Assembly: GCA_902363135.1 (NCBI GenBank)
Contig: CABIZF010000003.1
Location: forward strand, 186,001-250,000
DNA length: 64,000 nucleotides
Direction of reading: 5' to 3'
DNA from: Lachnospiraceae bacterium
GTDB lineage: Bacteria; Bacillota; Clostridia; Lachnospirales; Lachnospiraceae
The notes under the pieces are model-generated. The model made no database searches. It was not told the origin of the DNA and saw only the letters and a list, made by a program, of their open reading frames with translations. Of this stretch, positions 16,631 through 25,098 are shown in pieces. The position numbers were made by a program, and so were the translations under genes. How positions within the stretch are numbered: the stretch's first letter is position 1; every line of letters starts with the position of its first letter.

Positions 16631-17945
16631 GCCTGACCTCCCGGAGTATCTGCTCGATGGCAAAGCTGCATCGGCTGCCCTGGCAGACGCCCATACCGCT
16701 TCCCACTCTCCGCTTGACCCCATCCACCGTGGAAGCTCCCCTTCGGATTGCTTCCAGAATCTCTCCGCGGCTGATGCCTTCGCACAGGCAAATGATTTCG
16801 GGGTCATTTGTTTTGGCAATGGCCTGCCTGTGGGGCGTGAAGCGTAGATTCGGGTGTGCATCCAGAAACGCCGCCGTTTTCTCCGTAAGGTACCTGCCCA
16901 GTTCGTTGGCACAGGTCAGCCCCGGGGTTTTGATTCCGATCAGACTGAAAAATCCAGGAGCCGGGTACGCAATGGAGAAATCGTGAATGCTCTCGCCGTC
17001 ATCCCGCTGAGGATTTGGCCGTGCGGCGGCGAATGAGCGGATTACCTGCTGCATATTCAGATTCGGAAACAGCGATACCGCACTTGTCTTCAACTCCGAT
17101 ATTCCCTCTTTTGTTGTGGCAAAGGGTTCTCCAACGGGCTTGCGTACCCCGCTGAGCAGCAGATTCCCTTCCACACACGGGATAGCGGTGATGCCTTTTC
17201 CGCAGGACTGTGCCTGCTGAAAGATGACCCGCTTCGGCTTCCGCGCCTGTTTGTCCAGGACCAGGTATTCTGCTCCATCTATCAGAAGATGCGTGTCGGA
17301 GGGAAAGCACAGCTCCTGTATCCGATCTGCGGAAAGTCCTGCACAGTTGATGACAGCCCTGCAGCGCAGTTTGCTGCGATCTGTTTCCACCAGATAGCCA
17401 AACTTGGTTTTCCGGATTCCCACCACAGTGGTTCCCAGCATGGGTTCCATCCCATTGGCAGCAGCGTTTTCAAAGGCGGCAATGCCCAATTGCCAGGGGT
17501 TCACTGTTCCGGTGGTCGGGGCATAGAGCGCGCCTGCCACACCCGGTGCCAGCATAGGCTCCATTGCCTCTGCCTCTCCCCCGGTCAGAAGCTCCAGACC
17601 CGGCACGCCATTGCGGATACCCTGCTCCCATTTTCTCCGGAGCTGGGCCAGGCTCTCCTTGTCATAGGTCACTAGCAAGGAGCCGCAGCGGGAAAAGGGA
17701 ACTTCCAGTTCACGGCACAAATCATCAAAAGAGGCATTTCCACGAACCGTCAATTCCGCCTTCCGGGAACCGGTTTTGTTGTCATATCCCGCATAGACGA
17801 TGGCAGAGTTTGCCCGGGTAATGCCTGTACAGATATCCAATTCCTTTTCAATCAGCACGACAGACAAATTCCAGCGCATCAGATTCCGGGCCGCAAAGCA
17901 GCCCATAATCCCTCCCCCAATAACCGCAACATCTACGCTTTTCAT
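16617..17945 (-). CDS. FAD-dependent oxidoreductase with BFD-like [2Fe-2S] domain
   Basis: 442 residues. An N-terminal DAO-type FAD domain (VAVIGGGIMGCFAARNLMR, then IEKELDICTGITRANSAIVYAGYD) is followed by a C-terminal BFD-like domain with CLC and CQGSRC, the four cysteines of a [2Fe-2S] cluster. This architecture is found in anaerobic glycerol-3-phosphate dehydrogenase and its relatives. It overlaps its neighbours on both sides by 4 and 14 bases, showing obligate co-expression with cofactor genes. Either it shuttles electrons from the aldehyde oxidoreductase or it oxidises a small alcohol or amine to feed it. Confidence 0.75.
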   Translation of the reverse strand: MKSVDVAVIGGGIMGCFAARNLMRWNLSVVLIEKELDICTGITRANSAIVYAGYDNKTGSRKAELTVRGNASFDDLCRELEVPFSRCGSLLVTYDKESLAQLRRKWEQGIRNGVPGLELLTGGEAEAMEPMLAPGVAGALYAPTTGTVNPWQLGIAAFENAAANGMEPMLGTTVVGIRKTKFGYLVETDRSKLRCRAVINCAGLSADRIQELCFPSDTHLLIDGAEYLVLDKQARKPKRVIFQQAQSCGKGITAIPCVEGNLLLSGVRKPVGEPFATTKEGISELKTSAVSLFPNLNMQQVIRSFAAARPNPQRDDGESIHDFSIAYPAPGFFSLIGIKTPGLTCANELGRYLTEKTAAFLDAHPNLRFTPHRQAIAKTNDPEIICLCEGISRGEILEAIRRGASTVDGVKRRVGSGMGVCQGSRCSFAIEQILREVRHGAL

Positions 17946-19849
17946 AGGGGTATAATCTGTCCGGGGTTATCCACGGTATAGCCGCCGAGGGACAGGATTT
18001 TTCCCCGGAACGCATCGCTCTTCAGGATGTGCAAAAGCGCCTGAACCATAGGGATATCCCAAGCATGGTCAGGGACAATGAGGTCATACTCCTCAATACA
18101 GATGGGGATAAAGTCCAGATCATAGAGCTTTGCCGCGGAGTAGATGCCCATACCGACATCAGCACTGCCGCTGGCGATCTGGGCAGCAACAGAAGTGTGG
18201 GTCAGTTCTTCCCGATCGTAGCCGTAGACAGAAGCAGTATCCACATTCTCCCGCATACACAAATAGTCCGCAAGGATCCGGGTGCCGGATCCCTTCTGGC
18301 GATTTACATAACGCACGCCATCCTTTGCAATATCCGCGAATTTCCGGATCTGGAGGGGATTGCCCTTTGCCACCATCAATCCCTGCTGACGACCGACACA
18401 GGAAACCAGCTTCACACCGCCTTTGGGGAAATACTTGCGAATAAATGCCTTGTTATAGCTGCCGTCAGCCGTATCCAGCAGGTGGCAGCCAGCCATGTGC
18501 GCCTCACCACGGCGGATTGCCATTATACCGCCCATGGAACCCACATGGGAGGAGCTGATGTACAAGGCAGAGTCCTCCAAATGGAGCATATCTGCCAGCT
18601 CGTCCAGCAGCGGATCATGGCTGCCGATAACCACCAGCGTATTGTGCAGCTTTTCTAAGGGGCTCAGCAGGCGGACACTCACTTCCTCTCCCGCCTCGTA
18701 GCCCTCCAGTCCCTGGGGTACTTCCAGAATGCCATCGGCCTTCATAAAAGAAGAAACCACGCCGCTGCCCCGGCTCAGGGGGCTGGCCATCAGCCTGCCG
18801 CCTACGCAGCCCATGCGAACACGGACAAACTCCTGATATTTCAGACCGCTGACAACAGGCCGGGTAAGGGTTGCGTTCACATATGTGTCAGTGACTGCCG
18901 GTGCTTTCAGCCAGTGGTCAATCAGGGGCTTCAGCAACTGCTCAATGACGATGATGCCGGACACCGGATAACCGGGCACTCCAAGAATGACCTTCTCTCC
19001 CCGGCAGCCCAGAATGGCAGGCTTGCCGGGCTTGATGGCGATGCCATGGTACAGCACCTCACCCAGTTCCCGGATGACCCGAGCCGAGAAATCCTCCCGT
19101 CCGGCAGAAGAACCGGCATTGAGAATTACCATATCGCACTCGTCTGCCGCTTTGGCAACCATTTCTTTGATCTGGTCAAATTTATCCGGAACAATGGGAT
19201 AGACCACCGCCTCTGCGCCCCAGGAACGCACCATTGCGGAAAAAATGGAACCATTGAATTCCAGAATATCCCCGGGCTTCGGGTCTGTACAGGGCGGGAT
19301 AATCTCGTCCCCTGTGGGGATGATGCCCACCACAGGTTTGCGAATCACTTCAATTTCCAGCACACCGCCGGCAATCATCGCACCAATGGCAGCCGGGGAA
19401 ACGGTCATATGGCTGGGCAAAATCATTTCCCCGGCGCATACATCCTCGCCGATCTGGCGGATATGCTGCCACGGGGCTGCGGCTGCGTGAATGGTGATGG
19501 AACCATCTCCATTCTTCACAATGTCCTCCACCATGATGACTGCATCTTTGTCCTCCGGAATCGGGTCGCCGGTGTCCAGCACAAGAAACTGGTCCGGCTT
19601 TAGAGTAACAGGGGTCGTTTCCGTCGCGCCGAAGGTTTCTTTTGCGGAAACCGCCACACCATCCATGGCACTGGCGGCATAGTGCGGGGCGCAGATGTGG
19701 GCATAGACTGCCTTTGCCGTCACCCTACCGCAGCTTTCAAAGACAGGAATGGTTTCTGTCTTTGACCCAAAACCGCCGCTTACCAGCCGCTCCAGATATT
19801 CCTTCCGTGCCTGCGCAAGCGGCACATTGGTCAAATATTCAAATCCCAT
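17942..19849 (-). CDS. MoeA fused to a periplasmic-binding-like domain
   Basis: 635 residues. Residues 1-400 are MoeA molybdopterin molybdenumtransferase (SAMDGVAVSA, GDEIIPP, LNAGSSAGREDFSARVI, GIAIKPGKPAILG, GVPGYPVS). Residues 410-635 are a PBP-like domain (PF12727-type, NRQKGSGTRILADYLC) also seen in the HTH regulator at 21076-22011. MoeA domains insert molybdate or tungstate into adenylated pterin; the fused domain probably senses or delivers oxyanion or cofactor. It is next to a single-domain MoeA, so the two may be specialised. Confidence 0.9.
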   Translation of the reverse strand: MGFEYLTNVPLAQARKEYLERLVSGGFGSKTETIPVFESCGRVTAKAVYAHICAPHYAASAMDGVAVSAKETFGATETTPVTLKPDQFLVLDTGDPIPEDKDAVIMVEDIVKNGDGSITIHAAAAPWQHIRQIGEDVCAGEMILPSHMTVSPAAIGAMIAGGVLEIEVIRKPVVGIIPTGDEIIPPCTDPKPGDILEFNGSIFSAMVRSWGAEAVVYPIVPDKFDQIKEMVAKAADECDMVILNAGSSAGREDFSARVIRELGEVLYHGIAIKPGKPAILGCRGEKVILGVPGYPVSGIIVIEQLLKPLIDHWLKAPAVTDTYVNATLTRPVVSGLKYQEFVRVRMGCVGGRLMASPLSRGSGVVSSFMKADGILEVPQGLEGYEAGEEVSVRLLSPLEKLHNTLVVIGSHDPLLDELADMLHLEDSALYISSSHVGSMGGIMAIRRGEAHMAGCHLLDTADGSYNKAFIRKYFPKGGVKLVSCVGRQQGLMVAKGNPLQIRKFADIAKDGVRYVNRQKGSGTRILADYLCMRENVDTASVYGYDREELTHTSVAAQIASGSADVGMGIYSAAKLYDLDFIPICIEEYDLIVPDHAWDIPMVQALLHILKSDAFRGKILSLGGYTVDNPGQIIPL

Positions 19850-19853
19850 AAAA

Positions 19854-21074
19854 TTACACTCCTGAAGTAATCGTTACCTGAATTTCCGCTCCCTGGGGTA
19901 AGCCTTCACAATCCCGACTGATGCAGAAATAGCCGTCGGTCCCTGCCAGAGTGGTGATAAGGCCGGATTTTCCCCGAATGGGTTGGGCATAAAGCTCGCC
20001 GCCTGTTCCTGTCAGCCGGCAGCAGTGATACTGGGCTCTGCCATGGTTGGCACTGATGCTCTCTGTAACCCTGGCAGTAACGGTATAGGCAGTCATGTCC
20101 CGATCCATCAGCCGTCCCAGCAGGGGCTGTACAAAAAGTTTTGTGATAAAGTAGGCAGCCACCGGATGCCCGGGCAGACCCACAATGGGCTTTTTCCCGG
20201 CTTTTCCCAGAATGGTTGGTTTTCCGGGCTTAATGGCAATGCCGTGAAGCAGAAGCTGGCCTGCGGATTCAATGATGCGGCAGGCGGCATCCTTCACTCC
20301 GACACTGCTGCCTCCGGACAGCAGCACGGCATCACATTCCGCAATGGCCTGATTGACCTTTTGAGAAAGCAGTGCCTCATCATCCACCACAATCCCATAG
20401 TTGACAACATGGCACCCAAATGTGGAGAGCATTGCCTCCAGCATGGGACTGTTCACGTCCCGCACCTGTCCGGGGCCGGGCTGCGCCTCCGGAGGAACCA
20501 GCTCGTCACCGGTAGAAATGACGCCCACAGTCACTTTTTTCACCACCGGCACCTGCACCCGGCCAATGGCAGCCAGCGCACCAATGTCGGCAGAAGACAG
20601 GGAGCGGCCTTTGTGCAGAATCACCTTTCCGGGATACACATCATCCCCCCGGAAAATCAGATTCATGCCCGGCGCCGCAGGTTTGGCAACACCGATGGTG
20701 CCGTCGCCGTAGTCCTCCGTGTATTCCACCATCACCACACCGTCAGTACCCCTGGGCACTGCGCCGCCGGTGGGAACGGCTACACATTCCCCCTCATTCA
20801 GCAGATAGTCGGCGCCTTCGCCCATCAGCACCGTGGCCTGCAGGGGCAGGATCGCCGGGATGGCATCGTTGCAGCCGAAGGTGTCACTGGCGCGAACCGC
20901 AAAGCCATCCACTGTGGAGCGGTCAAAATCCGGCACATATTCCCGCGCCGCAATATCCTCCGCCAGAACTCTGCCCACAGCCTCAGACAGAGCTACAAAT
21001 TCTGCCTGTTCAAGCGGGGAAAACTTCGATTCTATCAGCGCAAGAACTTCTTCCGGCGTTTTTACATACAGCAT
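19854..21074 (-). CDS. moeA: Molybdopterin molybdenumtransferase MoeA (second copy)
   Basis: 406 residues, full-length MoeA. The motifs are FDRSTVDGFAVRASDTFG, GDELVPPEAQPG, LLSGGSSVGVKDA, GIAIKPGKPTILG and GLPGHPVAAYF. It has no extra C-terminal domain. The start at 21074 follows GGAGG. An upstream ATG at 21116 would overlap the regulator and is rejected. It ends four bases before the MoeA-PBP fusion. Paired MoeA paralogues are known where both Mo and W are used (for example MoeA1/MoeA2 in archaea), so one of the two is likely tungsten-directed. Confidence 0.92.
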   Translation of the reverse strand: MLYVKTPEEVLALIESKFSPLEQAEFVALSEAVGRVLAEDIAAREYVPDFDRSTVDGFAVRASDTFGCNDAIPAILPLQATVLMGEGADYLLNEGECVAVPTGGAVPRGTDGVVMVEYTEDYGDGTIGVAKPAAPGMNLIFRGDDVYPGKVILHKGRSLSSADIGALAAIGRVQVPVVKKVTVGVISTGDELVPPEAQPGPGQVRDVNSPMLEAMLSTFGCHVVNYGIVVDDEALLSQKVNQAIAECDAVLLSGGSSVGVKDAACRIIESAGQLLLHGIAIKPGKPTILGKAGKKPIVGLPGHPVAAYFITKLFVQPLLGRLMDRDMTAYTVTARVTESISANHGRAQYHCCRLTGTGGELYAQPIRGKSGLITTLAGTDGYFCISRDCEGLPQGAEIQVTITSGV

Positions 21075-21075
21075 A

Positions 21076-22011
21076 CTAGACCTCCATAATAATCTTACCC
21101 AGGTCCCGGTAGTCATTGCCGGAGAAGTGGGTCACCTCCCTGCGGAACACAGGTGAGGACAGGATTGCAAGCATTTTGACTACAGCCGGATTTTCCAGCG
21201 ATTCCTTCTGCAAAACAAGATCGAACCGTTCCTCCAGCAGTGGGATGAAGTCAAGCCCCTCCAGCTGATGCGTTATCCGCTCCGTGCCAATGGCAAGATC
21301 CGCATCCCCTGCGGCAATGGCAGATGCCATCGTAAGGTGAGAACTCATAATCTTGTCGTAGCCCTTTAGCTGTCCGGAGGGGATTTCCAGTTTTTTTAGC
21401 TGGGTATCCAGCAGGATCCTGGATGAGGAACCAACCCGGCGGTTGAGGATGGAGATGTCAGCCCGGCGCAGATCCTCCCACCCAGTTATGTGCTTGGGAT
21501 TGCTTTTGCGAACATAAAAGCCCTGGGTGCGGTAGGACAGATTCACCAGCACTGCGGACACCCCGGGCATCAGGCTTCGCACAAAGGAGGCATTGCACTC
21601 TTTTCCATCATACAGATGGCAGGCCGCAGCGTCCACCTTTCCCTGATACAGTGCCAGCAGACCTTCAAAGCTAGACAGATATGTACGACCGGCGTTGATA
21701 TCCTCCTGATGAAGATAATTTGCCAAAATGTCCAGCACAACATCCTGCCCGGAGATGATCATCTCCGGTGCCTTTTCCTCAGCAGGTGTCAGCAACGTGG
21801 AATGGGTATCAATGCGCTGCACCGGGGCAGTGGAATGCTCATGCCGGGAGCGGGCAATATAGGCATCCACATCCTCCTGCGTAAAACGAACCTTTCGCCC
21901 GATTTTATAGGAATGGATTTCTCCCTTGCGAATCAGGTCATAAATGGTGGACTTGCTGACATGGAGAATGTCTGCAACCTCCTGGGTAGACAGGGACTGA
22001 TTCTGCGCCAT
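21076..22011 (-). CDS. HTH regulator with PBP-like oxyanion/cofactor sensor domain
   Basis: 311 residues. Residues 8-60 are an excisionase/MerR-type DNA-binding domain (LSTQEVADILHVSKSTIYDLIRKG...). Residues 90-310 are a PBP-like domain (GSSSRILLDTQL, DLAIGTER) of the type fused to MoeA next door. It is first in the cofactor operon and divergent from the aldehyde oxidoreductase. It should sense tungstate, molybdate or cofactor and control both divergent promoters. The start at 22011 follows AAGGAGGCGGCAGT and a TATAAT box 25 bases upstream excludes longer versions. Confidence 0.85.
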   Translation of the reverse strand: MAQNQSLSTQEVADILHVSKSTIYDLIRKGEIHSYKIGRKVRFTQEDVDAYIARSRHEHSTAPVQRIDTHSTLLTPAEEKAPEMIISGQDVVLDILANYLHQEDINAGRTYLSSFEGLLALYQGKVDAAACHLYDGKECNASFVRSLMPGVSAVLVNLSYRTQGFYVRKSNPKHITGWEDLRRADISILNRRVGSSSRILLDTQLKKLEIPSGQLKGYDKIMSSHLTMASAIAAGDADLAIGTERITHQLEGLDFIPLLEERFDLVLQKESLENPAVVKMLAILSSPVFRREVTHFSGNDYRDLGKIIMEV

Positions 22012-22042
22012 ACTGCCGCCTCCTTGCAATCGTTTTCTATTG

Positions 22043-22085
22043 ATTATACTTCTTCTTTTCAAATTGCACAAGTGCTTGGTGCAAT
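22043..22085 (-). promoter_or_regulatory. Promoter and inverted repeat for the cofactor operon
   Basis: Minus strand: TTGTGC (22066-22071), 17-base spacer, TATAAT (22043-22048). An inverted repeat ATTGCAC (22063-22069) / GTGCAAT (22079-22085) covers the -35 box. It is a natural place for autoregulation by the divergent-gene regulator. Confidence 0.6.
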
Positions 22086-22205
22086 ATTTCAAGTATTTTG
22101 GGCGATTTTACGCCATTTTGTACAGCATCTCGTCGAAGTACTAAAATCTCTTCGCATAAAATGATACAGTTTCATGCGGTTTCACACAAAAATGCACATC
22201 CTCTC

Positions 22206-22234
22206 TTGATACCCCCTGTTATTTCCACTATAAT
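22206..22234 (+). promoter_or_regulatory. Promoter of the aldehyde oxidoreductase gene
   Basis: TTGATA (22206-22211), 17-base spacer, TATAAT (22229-22234). The start site should fall near 22241, inside the first of two tandem 32-bp repeats. Confidence 0.7.
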
Positions 22235-22295
22235 AAACATATACAAATTGTAAGCTCAATTTCAATAAACATACACAAATTGTAAGCTCAATTTC
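22232..22295. repeat. Two tandem 32-bp repeats, candidate operators
   Basis: Two 32-bp copies lie head to tail with one difference (ATATAC versus ATACAC). Each contains AAATTG-N6-CAATTT, a perfect 6-bp inverted repeat suited to a dimeric regulator. They overlap the -10 box and early transcript of the aldehyde oxidoreductase gene, a position that favours repression. Confidence 0.65.
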
Positions 22296-22318
22296 AAATT
22301 TTTATGGAGGTATTGCAT

Positions 22319-24136
22319 ATGGCTGGCGCATACTACGAAAAAATTGCCCGCATCAATCTGACCACCGGCAAGATCAAAGTGGAACCTCTGGATCTGGAAC
22401 TTGCCCACAAGTTCATTGGCGGCCGTGGTCTTGGCACCAAGATGCTCTATGACGAGGGCATTGCCACCGTCGATCCCCTGTCCCCGGAAAACAAGCTGAT
22501 CTACATCACCGGTCCTATGACCGGCGCTGCCGCCCCTTCCACAGGCCGCTACATGGTCTGCACAAAGTCCCCCCTTACCGGCATGATTGCCTGCTCCAAC
22601 TCCGGCGGTATCTGGGGTGCCAAGCTGAAGTACGCCGGTTGGGATGCCATCATTGTGGAAGGTGAAGCTCCCGACTGGACCTACATCAACATTGACGACG
22701 ATAAGATTGAGCTGCTGGATGCCCGGGAATATGTAGGTGTCATGAGCGAAGCCATTGACGAGCAGCTCAAGGCAAAGCATGGTGCTGACGTTTCCGTTCT
22801 GAACATCGGCCCCGCCGGTGAGAAGAAGGTGCTGCTTGCCGCCATTATGAACGATAAAGACCGTGCCGCCGGTCGTTCCGGTGTCGGTGCTGTCATGGGC
22901 AGCAAGAAGCTGAAAGCCATCGTGGTCAAGGCAACCCGCAAAAAACTGGACAACATTGCAGACCTGGATGCCCTGAAGGTGGCAGCCAAAAACGCTATGG
23001 ATGTTCTGAAGGCCAACCCCGTTACCGGTTCCGGCCTGCGGCAACTGGGTACCGCTGTTCTCGTGAACATTGTCAACAACATCGGTGCTTTCCCCACCAA
23101 GAACTGGCAGGAAAGCTATTACGACAAGGGTGACGATATCTCCGGCGAAACTCTGGCTGAGAAATACCTGGTCAAGCCCGGTGCCTGCCATCGCTGCCCC
23201 ATCGCCTGCGGCCGCGTGGTCAATGTCAATGGCAAGGTCGTCGGCGGTCCTGAATACGAGCCCCTGTGGGCCTATGGCGGCAACTGCGGCAACAATGATC
23301 TGAACGTCATCGATGAGTGCAATATGCTCTGCAACGAGTATGGTCTGGATGCTATTTCCGTCCCCTGCACCATCGCCGCTGCCATGGAGCTGTACCAGAG
23401 AGGCTACATCAAGGAGGAAGAGTGCGCCGGTGTACCTCTGGAATGGGGTTCCACCAGGGCATTGGTGGAGTGGACCAAGCGTATGGGCAATCCTGAAACC
23501 GAGCTTGACTGGCTGATGAGCTCCGGCTCCGCCCGCCTGTGTGAGCACTATGGCCATCCCGAATACTCCATGAGCGTTAAGAAGCAGGAAATGCCCGCTT
23601 ACGACGCCCGTGCCATTCAGGGCATCGGCATTACCTACGCCACCTCTAACCGTGGCGGCTGCCATGTCCGGGGCTACATGATCTCTCCCGAAGTTCTGGG
23701 TCTGCCCCAGCAGCTGGATCGTACCGTTACCAACGAAAAGGCAGCTTGGGTCAAGACCTTCCAGGATCTGACAGCTGTCATCGACTCCATGGGTCACTGT
23801 CTGTTTACCTCCTTCGCCATGGGCGCCAAGGAGTACACCGACCTGCTGAACGCCGCCACCGGCACCAACTGGACCATCGAACAGGTTCTGGAGATTGGCG
23901 ACCGTATCTACAACATCGAGAGAATGTTCAACAAGGCTGCCGGTATGAAGCCTGAGGACGATCGTCTGCCCAAGCGGCTGCTGGAAGAGCCCGTTGTAAA
24001 CGGCCCATCCACCGGTATGACCTCCAAGCTGCCTCTGACTCTACCCGAATACTACGAAGCTCGTGGCTGGGTCAACGCATTCCCCACCGATGAAACCCTG
24101 AAGAAACTGGGTCTGGACGAGTGTGTTGGCAAGTGA
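22319..24136 (+). CDS. aor: Tungsten-dependent aldehyde:ferredoxin oxidoreductase
   Basis: 605 residues, the normal length. The N-terminal domain starts with YYEKIARINLTTGKI and has GGRGLGTKML for pterin binding. The [4Fe-4S] ligands are CHRCPIAC (Cys290, 293, 297) plus Cys494 in HCLFTS. This spacing closely matches the archetypal archaeal enzyme. It oxidises aldehydes to acids (or reduces acids) with ferredoxin. ATG 22319 is chosen because GGAGG lies eight bases upstream; an ATG at 22304 overlaps that site. The divergent cofactor operon, and the downstream MoaD- and ThiF-like genes, make this island self-sufficient. Confidence 0.93.
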   Translation: MAGAYYEKIARINLTTGKIKVEPLDLELAHKFIGGRGLGTKMLYDEGIATVDPLSPENKLIYITGPMTGAAAPSTGRYMVCTKSPLTGMIACSNSGGIWGAKLKYAGWDAIIVEGEAPDWTYINIDDDKIELLDAREYVGVMSEAIDEQLKAKHGADVSVLNIGPAGEKKVLLAAIMNDKDRAAGRSGVGAVMGSKKLKAIVVKATRKKLDNIADLDALKVAAKNAMDVLKANPVTGSGLRQLGTAVLVNIVNNIGAFPTKNWQESYYDKGDDISGETLAEKYLVKPGACHRCPIACGRVVNVNGKVVGGPEYEPLWAYGGNCGNNDLNVIDECNMLCNEYGLDAISVPCTIAAAMELYQRGYIKEEECAGVPLEWGSTRALVEWTKRMGNPETELDWLMSSGSARLCEHYGHPEYSMSVKKQEMPAYDARAIQGIGITYATSNRGGCHVRGYMISPEVLGLPQQLDRTVTNEKAAWVKTFQDLTAVIDSMGHCLFTSFAMGAKEYTDLLNAATGTNWTIEQVLEIGDRIYNIERMFNKAAGMKPEDDRLPKRLLEEPVVNGPSTGMTSKLPLTLPEYYEARGWVNAFPTDETLKKLGLDECVGK

Positions 24137-24151
24137 TACAATATAATTAAT

Positions 24152-24175
24152 GGGGAGGGGTCAAGTCCCCTCCCC
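24152..24175 (+). terminator. Hairpin after the aldehyde oxidoreductase gene
   Basis: GGGGAGGGG pairs with CCCCTCCCC around TCAAGT, followed by GATTTCTTTT. Because moaD follows within 30 bases, it is probably a partial terminator that lowers expression of the two downstream genes. Confidence 0.6.
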
Positions 24176-24201
24176 GATTTCTTTTGCAAAGGAGAATTTT
24201 C

Positions 24202-24423
24202 ATGATTGAAGTTCGCGTTTTTGCAACCTTGCGCCAAGGCAGGGATAAAATCACGCTGCTATCGCCGGAGGGTATCGCCTGTGCTGGAGATATCCTTGAC
24301 CGGATGAACATTCCCCAAGAAGAAGTGTCTATTCTGCTCATCAACGGTTTTCATCACAAGCCGGAATCGGAAGTGAAGGACGGGGACATCGTGGCTCTGT
24401 TTCCCCCGGTGGGAGGTGGCTGA
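24202..24423 (+). CDS. MoaD/ThiS-like sulfur carrier protein
   Basis: 73 residues of beta-grasp type: VRVFATLRQGRDKI at the start and GDIVALFPPVGGG at the end. The C-terminal Gly-Gly is the site of adenylation and thiocarboxylation. It would donate sulfur for the dithiolene of the tungsten pterin, with the MoaE-like protein at 13358. The ThiF-like enzyme that would activate it starts three bases later. The start at 24202 follows AAAGGAG. Confidence 0.88.
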   Translation: MIEVRVFATLRQGRDKITLLSPEGIACAGDILDRMNIPQEEVSILLINGFHHKPESEVKDGDIVALFPPVGGG

Positions 24424-24426
24424 ACG

Positions 24427-25098
24427 ATGGATCCCAGATATGCGCGCAATGTCCCCGCCCTGAGCGAAGCGGAATGCGAGCTGCTTCGGCGCAAACGTGT
24501 TCTGGTGGTTGGCTGCGGCGGTCTGGGCGGGCATCTCATCGATATGCTTGCCCGCATTGGCATAGGCTCTCTGCGGGTGGTGGACGGTGATGCATTTGAG
24601 CCCTCCAATCTGAACCGTCAGCTGTTGTCCGAAGTTTCCTTGCTGGGCGTTGGGAAAGCACAGACCGCCGCGGAAAGAGTCCGGCGTGTGAATCCCGATG
24701 TTGCGGTTCATGCCGTGGGGGAATTTCTTACGGAAGAAAACGCAGCCGCCCTTCTTACAGACTGTGATGCGGTTCTGGACGGTCTGGACAATATCCAGTC
24801 ACGGCAAATCCTCGCGAATGCCTGTGAACGTGCTGGAATTCCCCTGATCTACGGTGCCGTCAACGGCTGGGTCGCCCAGGCCGCAATCTCCTGCCCCGGC
24901 GATCATTTGATAGACTTACTGTACCCCGACGGGGCTGCACTCAAAAATAAGAGCGTTCTGAGCTTCACTCCCGCCCTGTGCGCCTCTATGCAGGTTTCCC
25001 TGTGCGTAAAATTTCTCACCGACCGCCCCGTCAGAACCGGAACACTGTATTTTTTTGACTTACTGAATCAGGAATTCGAGGTCATCCCCATGACATAA
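24427..25098 (+). CDS. ThiF/MoeB-like adenylyltransferase
   Basis: 223 residues. It has the E1-like nucleotide fold with VLVVGCGGLGGHLIDMLARIGIG and the DGDAFEPSNLNRQLL segment carrying the Arg that binds ATP phosphates. There is no rhodanese domain and no CxxC zinc pair is visible, so it is a short HesA/MoeB/ThiF variant. It should adenylate the C-terminal glycine of the MoaD-like protein directly upstream. It is the last recognisable gene of the island on this side. Confidence 0.87.
   Translation: MDPRYARNVPALSEAECELLRRKRVLVVGCGGLGGHLIDMLARIGIGSLRVVDGDAFEPSNLNRQLLSEVSLLGVGKAQTAAERVRRVNPDVAVHAVGEFLTEENAAALLTDCDAVLDGLDNIQSRQILANACERAGIPLIYGAVNGWVAQAAISCPGDHLIDLLYPDGAALKNKSVLSFTPALCASMQVSLCVKFLTDRPVRTGTLYFFDLLNQEFEVIPMT

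Noticed and set aside
16631..16912. N-terminal extension of the FAD/NAD(P) oxidoreductase
   Set aside because: The extension overlaps the upstream oxidoreductase in another frame. The Rossmann motif starts at the ATG at 16630.
22232..22295. Tandem repeats as an attachment site of the island
   Set aside because: They lie in the middle of the island between divergent genes and contain dyad symmetry suited to an operator.
22262..23797. 511-codon open frame antisense to the aldehyde oxidoreductase gene
   Set aside because: It mirrors a GC-rich real gene, has no ribosome site and no family resemblance.
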